Assembly (NCBI GenBank): GCA_947462115.1
Contig: CANHON010000215.1
Span: 1 to 7,801, forward strand
Direction of reading: 5' to 3'
From: Deltaproteobacteria bacterium
GTDB taxonomy: Bacteria; Myxococcota_A; UBA796; UBA2385
DNA: 7,801 nt
The translations under genes and the position numbers were made by a program. This document shows, piece by piece, positions 1-5,700 of the stretch (position 1 is the stretch's first letter; the number at the start of each line of letters is the position of its first letter). Under the pieces are notes generated by a model, which saw nothing but the letters and a program-made list of their open reading frames with translations, was not told the origin of the DNA and ran no database searches.

Positions 1-530
1 TCGCTGAGCACAAAAGATGCAGCGCCGGCGAAGGCGATCCAGGCCAGGGCGCGGTCGGTGCCCGGGCGGCCGAGGCCCACGCTGGCCCGCCACAGCATGC
101 TGGCGATGACGAGGCTGTAGACCGCCACCGGCGCCGTCATGGGCCCCAAGCCCGGGGCGATGAAGGCGAAGACGCCGCCGGCGAAGGCCAAGGGCCCGAT
201 GGCGCGCAGGGGCCGCAGCTCGGGCCAGGCCCGGCTCAGGCCGCCGATGTAGAGCAGGTGGGCCGTCAAGAAGGCGAGCAGGCCGGGGATGAACAGCCCC
301 TCGGACCACTCGAGCAGCCCGTCGCCCAGCACCGAGAAGCCGAGGCCCGCCCCGATGAGGCGCGACCCGCGGCCCTCGGCCCCGCCGAAGACCAAGGCGG
401 CCATGGCGGTGCAGGGGATGAGCTTGAGCGCCGTGCGCAGCTCGACCGGCCAGGACATCATGCCGAAAATAAAGACCAGCGCGCTGATCCCAGCGATGGC
501 GATCAGGGCTTGGCGGAGGGTCTGGCTCAT
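1..530 (-). CDS. YhhN/TMEM86-family lysoplasmalogenase (partial, C-terminus beyond left edge)
   Basis: This is an integral membrane protein of the YhhN/TMEM86 family. Characterised members are lysoplasmalogenases that cleave the vinyl-ether bond of lysoplasmalogens. I translated the minus strand from the ATG at 530, giving 176 complete residues before the window ends. It is strongly hydrophobic, with several membrane segments (about 8-25, 37-50, 58-72, 78-97, 109-127, 132-147, 162-176). Family hallmarks are visible: the FSVLGDGLLE stretch at 65-74 with the conserved Gly-Asp, the FLTAHLLYI stretch at 87-95, and FVLSD, where the sequence is cut. Relatives are usually about 210-230 residues, so roughly 40 are missing. 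The start overlaps the stop of the upstream TfoX-domain gene (ATGA), with a weak AAGG 7 bases upstream, so it is probably translated by coupling. The family call is firm. The substrate is inferred from the family only. Confidence 0.85.
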   Translation of the reverse strand, partial: MSQTLRQALIAIAGISALVFIFGMMSWPVELRTALKLIPCTAMAALVFGGAEGRGSRLIGAGLGFSVLGDGLLEWSEGLFIPGLLAFLTAHLLYIGGLSRAWPELRPLRAIGPLAFAGGVFAFIAPGLGPMTAPVAVYSLVIASMLWRASVGLGRPGTDRALAWIAFAGAASFVLS

Positions 531-907
531 CGGGCGGCCTTGGGCGGGCGGGGCGCGCGGGCGGCGCGGGGGGCCTTGGGCGGCAGGCCGCGGGTGTGGT
601 GCAGCGCGCGGCCCACCACCTCGTCGAGGCGCTCGCTCAGGGCCGGCTCGCCCACGAAGACAAAACCTTTGAGCGGCCGCCCCGTGAAGTCCATCGGGCT
701 GAAGCCGGGCGCGCCCATGAGCTCAGCCAGCGCATCGGGGTGCAGGCGGGCCATGACCTGGTCGCCGACGACCCCCACCGTCATGTGGCCGCCGACCATG
801 AACGCGAGGCCCCCGAACATCTTGAGCTCCTCGACGGGCTCGTGGGCGAGGAGCTGGGGACCGAGGGCGCCCCGCAGGCGCGCGGCGGTCTGTGCGTCGA
901 ACGGCAT
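527..907 (-). CDS. TfoX N-terminal-domain protein with basic tail
   Basis: This 126-residue protein consists of a TfoX N-terminal domain at about residues 5-105. The domain shows the characteristic MFGGLAFMVGGHM stretch at 30-42, the GDQVMARL stretch at 48-55, and PMDFTGRPLKGFVFV at 71-85. The family is named after the competence regulator TfoX/Sxy. Stand-alone N-terminal-domain proteins are common in bacteria and mostly uncharacterised, so a competence role should not be assumed. The C-terminal TfoX domain is absent. In its place is a Pro/Ala/Arg/Lys-rich tail (109-126) that could contact nucleic acid or be disordered. The ATG at 907 has a weak AGGGG 6 bases upstream. The gene lies 30 bases after the surface-protein gene and overlaps the lysoplasmalogenase start by 4 bases. 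I see no terminator between these genes, so they probably share a transcript. Confidence 0.85.
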   Translation of the reverse strand: MPFDAQTAARLRGALGPQLLAHEPVEELKMFGGLAFMVGGHMTVGVVGDQVMARLHPDALAELMGAPGFSPMDFTGRPLKGFVFVGEPALSERLDEVVGRALHHTRGLPPKAPRAARAPRPPKAAR

Positions 908-937
908 GGTCGGCCCCTACGGAAAACAACGGATGGT

Positions 938-2704
938 TCAGCGGCGGCGGCGCAGGCCGAGCAGGGCCCCGAGCAGCGGCAAGGCGAGGCCCCAGCGGGG
1001 CGCCGCGCCGGCGGTGCTGCAGCCGGAGAAGCCGTCGGGATCGACCTTGCCGTCGACGCCCTCGCCGCCGTCCGCGCCGCCGTCCTCGGGCTGCAGGGCG
1101 TCGATCACGCCGTCACCGTCGCTGTCGGTGGGGTTGTTGGGGTCGCCGAGCTCCTCGCCGTCGGGGACGCCGTCGCCGTCGGTGTCGGGGTTGAGGGGGT
1201 CGGTGCCGAGCTCCTCTTCGAGCAGGTCGGGCACGCCGTCGCCGTCGCTGTCGGTGGTCTCGGAGATGCCGTCGCAGTCGTTGTCGATGCCGTCGTCGAG
1301 CTCGGGGGCCCCGGGGTAGACGCTGGGCTCGTCGTCGTCGCAGTCGCCGTCCTCGGCGGCGAGCTCGGGGCTCGGGTCGCAGAGCAGCAGGGCCTCGGTG
1401 CGGTCATCGCCAAAACCGTCGCCGTCGGCGTCGATCCAGACGGCGATCATGCCGGCGGGGTCGGTGTTGTCATCGACGTCGTCGGCGCGGCCGTCGCAGT
1501 CCTCGTCGGTGTCCTCGGGGTCGCAGACCTCCCGGGCGCCGGGGTTGCGGGCGGGGTCCAGGTCATCGCAGTCGCCGCCGAGGGTGGCCCGCGACGGCTC
1601 GCCCGCGCAGCCGTCTTCGCCGGTCAGGGCGACGCCATAGCCGTCTTCATCGCTGTCGAGGTAGAGGGGAACGGCGTCCAGTGCGTCACTCCCGTCGATG
1701 GTGCCGTCGCAGTCGTTGTCGATGCCGTCGCAGAGCTCAAAGGCCTGGGGGCCGACGGCCGGGTCTGCGTCGTCGCAGTCGTCGCCGCCGCAGGCCGCGC
1801 TCATCGCGCCGTCCCCGTCCAGGTCGCAGCCGCCGCAGTCGGGGCCCGCGTCGAGGGCCGCGCCCTGGGCCGCCGCTTCGCCGACCGCCACGCCGAGGAT
1901 GACCGTGCGCAGCGCCCGCTCGCCCGGCGCCAGGGCGTCGATCTGCGACACCCAGTAGTTGGCGGAGTCGCTGGTGCTGCCGTCGCCGTCGCTGAGCTCC
2001 ACGTCGGCGTCGAGCTCCCACTCGCCCAGGTGGCCGAGGCGGTCGGCGTCGGCCTGGCAGGTGTAGTAGCCGGCCGTCCAGCCGCTGGTCTCGCCCACGC
2101 TCTGGCTCCAGTCGTTCACCCCGTCGCCGTCGATGTCCAGCACGTCGTTGTCGGTGAGGAAGCTGCCGTTGGTGGCGAAGTCCGGGTCGAGATCGTGGAT
2201 GTGGGCGATCTGGAGGTCGGTGAGGGTGTCTTCGCCGGCGTTGAGCAGCTCCACGGTGAGGATCACCGCGGGGTCGCCCACGCGCCAGCGCTCACTTTTG
2301 ATGACCTGCAGGTCGCCGGCGGTGTAGCGGTGGGCCGAGATGAGCCAGCCGTCCGCCGACAGATCGGCCTCGTCATCGGTGGTGATGGTGCTGGTGGTCG
2401 TCGTCTCGGAGTGGGCCGAGAAGGTGCGCTCGCTGCCCGAGGCGCCGACGTACTCCACCCGGAAGTGCGCGAAGGGCCGCCCGGGCCAGGTGAGGTCGCG
2501 CCAGTCATCGTCGGTCGATTCGCGGGCTTGCAGGCCGACGCTGTCGCTGCGGTTGTTCCAGCTCCCGTTGCTGTTGAAGCCGAGCTGCACGAGGTCGCCG
2601 GTGAGGGTCTGGGCGGCCAGCGCCGCGGTCGGCCCGAGGGCCAGGGCCAGCGCGGCCAGGGCGATGCGGTGGGGGCGGGCGGCGCGGGGGATCGAGGGGC
2701 GCAT
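938..2704 (-). CDS. Secreted, surface-anchored protein with MopE-type metal-binding and thrombospondin type 3 repeats and a MYXO-CTERM-like tail
   Basis: This 588-residue exported protein begins with a signal peptide (hydrophobic 14-30, likely cleavage near 30-31). Residues 32-288 form a domain I do not recognise. It has the look of a beta-rich module and contains one calcium-type loop (DIDGDGVND, 190-198). Three MopE-like putative metal-binding units follow (about 291-334, 346-405, 421-479), each ending in a CDG-type motif such as CDGIDNDCDG. Three thrombospondin type 3 loops come next (485-493, 507-515, 527-535). A Gly/Asp linker leads to the tail: Gly-Cys at 561-562, a hydrophobic helix (571-584) and RRRR at the C-terminus. 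Such tails are processed and anchored at the myxobacterial surface. The ATG at 2704 is chosen because it gives the signal peptide and has GGAG 6 bases upstream. The open frame continues upstream to 3931, but that part is antisense to the PLD gene. The biological role is unknown. Confidence 0.9.
   Translation of the reverse strand: MRPSIPRAARPHRIALAALALALGPTAALAAQTLTGDLVQLGFNSNGSWNNRSDSVGLQARESTDDDWRDLTWPGRPFAHFRVEYVGASGSERTFSAHSETTTTSTITTDDEADLSADGWLISAHRYTAGDLQVIKSERWRVGDPAVILTVELLNAGEDTLTDLQIAHIHDLDPDFATNGSFLTDNDVLDIDGDGVNDWSQSVGETSGWTAGYYTCQADADRLGHLGEWELDADVELSDGDGSTSDSANYWVSQIDALAPGERALRTVILGVAVGEAAAQGAALDAGPDCGGCDLDGDGAMSAACGGDDCDDADPAVGPQAFELCDGIDNDCDGTIDGSDALDAVPLYLDSDEDGYGVALTGEDGCAGEPSRATLGGDCDDLDPARNPGAREVCDPEDTDEDCDGRADDVDDNTDPAGMIAVWIDADGDGFGDDRTEALLLCDPSPELAAEDGDCDDDEPSVYPGAPELDDGIDNDCDGISETTDSDGDGVPDLLEEELGTDPLNPDTDGDGVPDGEELGDPNNPTDSDGDGVIDALQPEDGGADGGEGVDGKVDPDGFSGCSTAGAAPRWGLALPLLGALLGLRRRR
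941..1024 (-). other. MYXO-CTERM-like C-terminal sorting signal (residues 561-588)
   Basis: The last 28 residues of the surface protein form a three-part sorting signal. It has a Gly-Cys motif (GCSTAG, 561-566), a hydrophobic segment (571-584) and four arginines just before the stop. Known MYXO-CTERM signals share this layout and are thought to be cleaved by a myxosortase and attached through the cysteine. Here there is a single Gly-Cys rather than the Cys-Gly-Cys arrangement often seen. Confidence 0.75.
1267..1295 (-). repeat. 29-bp exact direct repeat, copy 1
   Basis: These 29 bases are identical to 1702-1730 in the same orientation. Both copies encode the DGIDNDCDG core of a MopE-type unit. 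The identity stops immediately on each side (a versus g before, t versus c after). Confidence 0.85.
1702..1730 (-). repeat. 29-bp exact direct repeat, copy 2
   Basis: This is the second copy of the repeat at 1267-1295, with start points 435 bases apart, a multiple of three. Recombination between the copies would remove 145 codons in frame. Confidence 0.85.
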
Positions 2705-2791
2705 GGCGGGCTCCAAAAGGGGGCGGGGGGCCTCGCATCTTCGCACAGGTGGGGCCCGGCGTCTCCGGCGGCGGCGCGCGGCGGCGGCGCC

Positions 2792-2805
2792 CCGGATTAG
2801 TCCGG
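2792..2805 (+). promoter_or_regulatory. Small inverted repeat CCGGA-TTAG-TCCGG before the PLD ribosome binding site
   Basis: A perfect 5-bp stem with a 4-base loop ends 4 bases before the GGAGG at 2810-2814. It could form a short RNA hairpin in the leader of the PLD gene or be an operator half. In sequence this GC-rich, a stem of this size can occur by chance. Confidence 0.3.
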
Positions 2806-2809
2806 CGGT

Positions 2810-2814
2810 GGAGG
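2810..2814 (+). promoter_or_regulatory. Ribosome binding site GGAGG for the PLD lipoprotein gene
   Basis: GGAGG lies 4 bases before the ATG at 2819. This supports that start, which also yields a complete lipoprotein signal peptide. Confidence 0.65.
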
Positions 2815-2818
2815 CCCC

Positions 2819-3916
2819 ATGCGCCCGCGCGATCCCGCCCGCTCCCTCGCCCTCATCGCCCTGCTCATGGGCGTTCTCGGCTGTGCCCGCGCCCTGCCGA
2901 GCAAGCCCAGCCGGGGCCTCGACCTGGGCCAAGGCCCCGCGGACAGCGGCGGCGAGGAGGCGACCCCCGGCGGCGCGGCGGGCCCGGCGCTGTGGATCGG
3001 CCCGGCCCTTCAGCCCGCCCTGCTCGCGGCGATCCAAGGCGCGGAGCAGCGGGTGTGGACCGCCCAATACACCCTCTGGCGCGGCGCTCTCACCGAGCCG
3101 GTCTACGCGGCCCTCGCGGCGGCGGCGGAGCGCGGCGTCGAGGTGCGGGTGCTGGCCGACGAAGAGGCCGAGGACACCCCCGGCGTGCTCGAGGCGCTGC
3201 GGGCGGCGGGCGCCGAGGTCACGCTCGACAGCCCGGCCGTCACCACCCACCACAAGCTGTGGATCATCGACCAGCAGCTCATCACCGGCTCGCACAACCT
3301 GTCGGACAGCGCCCTGTCGCGCAACGAGGAGCTGAGCGCCGGCACCGCCGATCCCGGCGCGCTGGCGGCGGCGGAGGCCCGCTTTGGGGCGCTGTGGCGC
3401 GATCCCGCTCTGCGGCCCGAGGCCACGGCCACCGTCGATCCCACCCTGCCGGTGCAGTTTTTCGCCGACGATGAGGCGCTCGGCGCCCTGCTGTCCTGCA
3501 TCGAAGCGGCCGAGCAGCGGGTGCGGGTGGGCATCTACGCCGTGGCCTGGGACGAGCGCTACCCCGGCAGCGCCGTCGATCTGCTGCTCGGCGCCTTGGA
3601 GGCCGCGGTCGGCCGGGGCGTAGACGTGGCGGTGCTGCTGGACGACAGCGCCTGGGTGCGCGACAACCACATCAACGACGCCGCTTTCGCCCGGCTGCGG
3701 GCGGCCGGGGTGCCGGTGCGCCGGGCCGATCGCAGCGAGCTCGTGCACGGAAAGGCGCTGGCCTGCGACGGTCAGGCGCTGGTGAGCGACGCGAACTGGT
3801 CCTACTCCGGCCTCGAGCTGTACCATGGGGCCAGCCTCAGCCTGCGGGACGCCGGGGCCGCCGCCGAGGTGGCCGGCTGGGTCGATGGGCTCTATGCAAA
3901 CGGTCAGGCGAGATAG
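2819..3916 (+). CDS. Phospholipase D-family lipoprotein with two HKD motifs
   Basis: This is a 365-residue lipoprotein of the phospholipase D superfamily, whose members cleave or transfer phosphodiester groups (cardiolipin synthases, phospholipases, Nuc-type nucleases). A lipoprotein signal peptide (residues 1-21, VLGC with Cys22) is followed by a Gly/Ala-rich linker (about 23-55). Two PLD-like halves come next, each with a complete HxKxxxxD motif: His144, Lys146, Asp151 with Asn160, and His310, Lys312, Asp317 with Asn326. Both active-site halves look intact, so the enzyme is probably active at the envelope. The substrate cannot be told from the sequence. Cardiolipin synthases usually have N-terminal membrane helices rather than a lipobox, so I do not call it Cls. 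It is the first gene of the rightward block and is followed after 39 bases by the SRPBCC gene. Confidence 0.88.
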   Translation: MRPRDPARSLALIALLMGVLGCARALPSKPSRGLDLGQGPADSGGEEATPGGAAGPALWIGPALQPALLAAIQGAEQRVWTAQYTLWRGALTEPVYAALAAAAERGVEVRVLADEEAEDTPGVLEALRAAGAEVTLDSPAVTTHHKLWIIDQQLITGSHNLSDSALSRNEELSAGTADPGALAAAEARFGALWRDPALRPEATATVDPTLPVQFFADDEALGALLSCIEAAEQRVRVGIYAVAWDERYPGSAVDLLLGALEAAVGRGVDVAVLLDDSAWVRDNHINDAAFARLRAAGVPVRRADRSELVHGKALACDGQALVSDANWSYSGLELYHGASLSLRDAGAAAEVAGWVDGLYANGQAR

Positions 3917-3929
3917 AGCCAGTAACGTC

Positions 3930-3959
3930 ATGTTTGGGGATGTTTCGGAGGGCCGATGA
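3930..3959 (+). other. Possible 9-codon leader ORF ending on the SRPBCC start codon
   Basis: An ATG at 3930 opens a 9-codon frame (MFGDVSEGR) whose TGA at 3957-3959 overlaps the ATG of the SRPBCC gene at 3956. It contains that gene's GGAGG. The region is a near-tandem repeat (ATGTTTGGGG followed by ATGTTTCGGA). No good ribosome binding site precedes this ATG, so translation is doubtful. Confidence 0.2.
3947..3951 (+). promoter_or_regulatory. Ribosome binding site GGAGG for the SRPBCC gene
   Basis: GGAGG lies 4 bases before the ATG at 3956. It supports this start over the out-of-frame ATGs at 3934 and 3940. Confidence 0.65.
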
Positions 3960-4510
3960 ACACCGTCTGGAAGCTCGCGGGCGCCGCCGCCGCCGTGTTG
4001 ACCCTCGCGGCCGTCGGCCTCGTCGCCTATGGCTCCACCCGGCCCACCACCTGGCAGGTCGAGGTGCGCCGGGAGCTGCCAGCCTCGCCCGACAAACTCC
4101 GGCCATTCTTAGCCTGCACCGGCCGCTACACCGAGTGGATGAACGGGGTGCAGGACCCCGACGGCGTGGTGGTCGAGGTGGAGGGCCCGCCCTGCGGCCC
4201 GGGCGCCATCTACCGGTGGAGCGGCAACGGCGGCCAAGGCGAGCTCGAGATCGTCGGCGAAGATGACCTGCCCGGGGGCGCTTTCCGCATCCGCTACGAG
4301 ATGGTCCTCGAGGCGCAGCGCACGCCCGCGGCCGGCTGGTTCTCGGTCGAGCCCCGCAGCGGCGGCGCCTTGGTGGTCTGGCACGACGCCGGCGAGCTCG
4401 GCATGGGGCCGGTGGGCGGACTGTTCGCCCCGATGATGCAAAAGATGCTCACCGAGCACTTTGAGGTGGCGCTGGCCGTGCTCGGCGACCGCGCCTCGGC
4501 CGCCCGATGA
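3956..4510 (+). CDS. Membrane-anchored SRPBCC (START/Bet v1-like) domain protein
   Basis: This 184-residue protein has one N-terminal membrane helix (about 5-26) and then an SRPBCC-type domain (about 33-178). The domain starts with a strand ending in RRELPASPDKLRPF, continues with YTEWMNGVQDP at 59-69, GPGAIYRWSG at 81-90, and GELEIVGEDDLPGGAFRIRYE at 95-115, and ends in a long helix with the MMQKMLTEHFEVAL region (160-173). This layout is typical of the polyketide cyclase/dehydrase and lipid-transport superfamily, which binds hydrophobic ligands in a deep cavity. The ligand or activity cannot be predicted. The helix would hold the domain at the inner membrane, most likely facing outward, but the topology is uncertain. 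The gene follows the PLD lipoprotein gene by 39 bases. Its stop overlaps the alkC start (ATGA), suggesting coupled translation. Confidence 0.8.
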   Translation: MNTVWKLAGAAAAVLTLAAVGLVAYGSTRPTTWQVEVRRELPASPDKLRPFLACTGRYTEWMNGVQDPDGVVVEVEGPPCGPGAIYRWSGNGGQGELEIVGEDDLPGGAFRIRYEMVLEAQRTPAAGWFSVEPRSGGALVVWHDAGELGMGPVGGLFAPMMQKMLTEHFEVALAVLGDRASAAR

Positions 4511-5700
4511 GCGCGCAGCCCCCCTCGGGCGGCGAGGATACTTCGTCGACCGCGTCGCCTTCGGCCTTCAAGCACAAGATCCACCCCGAGGGCGTGCGGG
4601 CGCTGATGGAGCGCCTCGAGGCGGCCCTGACCGCCCGCTTCATGCCCTTCTCGGCCCGCGAGGCCGCCGCGCTGGCCACCGAGGGCCTCGAGGCCCTGGA
4701 GCTGAAGGCCCGCGTGGCGGAGGTGGCCGACGCTGTGCACGCCAGCTTGCCGCCCGGCCTGGACGCGGCTGGCGCGCGGGCGGTGGCGGCGGCCTTGGTC
4801 GAGGCGGCGGGCCCGGCGCTCCCCGACGAGAACGGCTTGACCGACGCCTTTGTGGTGTGGCCGCTGCTGAGCGTGGTGGAGCGGCACGGCCTTGATCAGC
4901 CCGAGGCCTCGCTGGAGGCGCTCGGCGAGCTGACCCGGCGGTTCTCGGCCGAATTCGCGGTGCGGCCCTTCCTGGTGCAGCACCCGGCTTTGGCCTGGGC
5001 GGCGGCGCGGGCCTGGGCCGCCGACCCCGACCTCCACCGCCGGCGCCTGGCCTCGGAGGGCACCCGGCCGCGCTTGCCCTGGGGCATGCAATTGCGGGGC
5101 TCCATCGCCGATCCGAGCGCCGGCCTCGCCCTGATCTCCACCCTCATCGACGACCCCTCGCCCTATGTGCGGCGCAGCGTGGCCAACCACCTCAACGACG
5201 TCAGCAAGGACCACCCCGAGCGCGCGGTCCAGACCGCGGCGGCGTGGCTGGCCAGCGGGCGCACCGAGGGCCCGCGGGAGATCGTCGGCCACGCCCTGCG
5301 CGGGCTGCGCAAAGCCGGCCACCCCGGCGCGCTTCAGCTGCTGGGCCTCTCAGCCGACGGCCTGCGCTGCTCTGGCTGGCGGGTCCTCCACAACGACGTG
5401 CAGATCGGCGACTTCGTAGAGTTCGAGGTCGAGCTGCACAACAGCGGGGCGGCGGCCGTGGCGCTCAGCCTGGACCTCGCCTTGGGCTGGCCCGCCAAGC
5501 GGGGCGGCTGGTCACGCAAGCAGCTCCACTGGACGAAGCTCGGCCTCGAACCAGGGGAGCGGCGCACCTTGGCGGGCCGGCAGCGCCTCAAGGTGGTGAG
5601 CACCCGCCGGGTGGAGCCGGGGCCGCACCGGCTCGCGCTGGTCGTCAACGGCAAAGAGCTGGATCACGCGATGTTTCAGCTTGTTTCGGCAGAGGCTTGA
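4507..5700 (+). CDS. alkC: AlkC-type DNA glycosylase (HEAT-like repeats plus Ig-like domain)
   Basis: This 397-residue protein matches AlkC, a DNA glycosylase of the HEAT-like-repeat superfamily that excises alkylated bases such as 3-methyladenine and 3-methylcytosine. Typical AlkC stretches are visible: EALELKARV (62-70), VRPFLVQHP (152-160), RRRLASEGTRPRLPWG (178-193), and PSPYVRRSVANHLNDVSKDHP (217-237). HEAT-like helices fill about 25-285. A C-terminal Ig-like domain (about 290-395) separates AlkC from AlkD and carries STRRVEPGPHRL (365-376). An 18-residue Ser/Pro-rich extension precedes the usual family start, and no closer Met is available. There is no clear Shine-Dalgarno sequence, so translation probably depends on the ATGA overlap with the SRPBCC gene. 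Its TGA overlaps the permease start. The base composition resembles the neighbours, so I see no sign of recent transfer. Confidence 0.88.
   Translation: MSAQPPSGGEDTSSTASPSAFKHKIHPEGVRALMERLEAALTARFMPFSAREAAALATEGLEALELKARVAEVADAVHASLPPGLDAAGARAVAAALVEAAGPALPDENGLTDAFVVWPLLSVVERHGLDQPEASLEALGELTRRFSAEFAVRPFLVQHPALAWAAARAWAADPDLHRRRLASEGTRPRLPWGMQLRGSIADPSAGLALISTLIDDPSPYVRRSVANHLNDVSKDHPERAVQTAAAWLASGRTEGPREIVGHALRGLRKAGHPGALQLLGLSADGLRCSGWRVLHNDVQIGDFVEFEVELHNSGAAAVALSLDLALGWPAKRGGWSRKQLHWTKLGLEPGERRTLAGRQRLKVVSTRRVEPGPHRLALVVNGKELDHAMFQLVSAEA

Larger units (their letters stand above)
1094..1834 (-). repeat. Coding repeat region: MopE-type and thrombospondin type 3 metal-binding units
   Basis: This stretch encodes residues 291-537 of the surface protein. 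It is dominated by Asp-rich DxDGDG-type loops and Cys-Asp motifs. At DNA level it gives a strong recurring gtcgccgtc / gtcgcagtc pattern on the plus strand. The repeats are related but diverged, and the spacing between units differs, so this is an ageing protein-repeat array rather than a fresh tandem duplication. Confidence 0.85.
2705..2818. promoter_or_regulatory. Divergent intergenic region between the leftward and rightward gene blocks
   Basis: This 114-bp gap separates the starts of the surface protein (minus) and the PLD lipoprotein (plus), so both promoters are expected here or in the flanking coding ends. I cannot identify a convincing -35/-10 pair on either strand. It holds a G-rich run at 2719-2730, a GGCGGCGGCGC unit repeated near 2768-2790, and a small inverted repeat at 2792-2805. 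A GGAG for the minus-strand gene lies at 2711-2714 and a GGAGG for the plus-strand gene at 2810-2814. The promoter role is inferred from the gene layout only. Confidence 0.5.

Noticed and set aside
908..937. Possible terminator between the surface-protein and TfoX genes
   Set aside because: No stable stem followed by a T run is visible on the minus strand in this 30-base gap.
1094..1834. Possible CRISPR or tandem DNA repeat array
   Set aside because: The repeated pattern is explained by Asp-rich metal-binding protein repeats. Units are diverged and spacers are coding.
596..2800. 734-codon open frame on the plus strand
   Set aside because: It is antisense to the surface-protein gene. Its Val/Ala/Gly-rich product is the complement of Asp-rich repeats in GC-rich DNA, with no recognisable domain.
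2705..3931. Upstream extension of the surface-protein frame on the minus strand
   Set aside because: It is antisense to the PLD gene, low-complexity, and would bury the signal peptide at residue 410. The ATG at 2704 has a ribosome binding site.
4294..5322. 342-codon open frame on the minus strand
   Set aside because: It is antisense to the SRPBCC and alkC genes, whose products are clearly recognisable.
5244..5696. N-terminal extension of the permease frame into alkC
   Set aside because: The 151 extra residues are Arg/Gly-rich shadow of alkC. The family length is reached from the TTG at 5697.
4507..5700. AlkD rather than AlkC
   Set aside because: The C-terminal Ig-like domain and the SEGTRPRLPWG and RRSVANHLND stretches are typical of AlkC.
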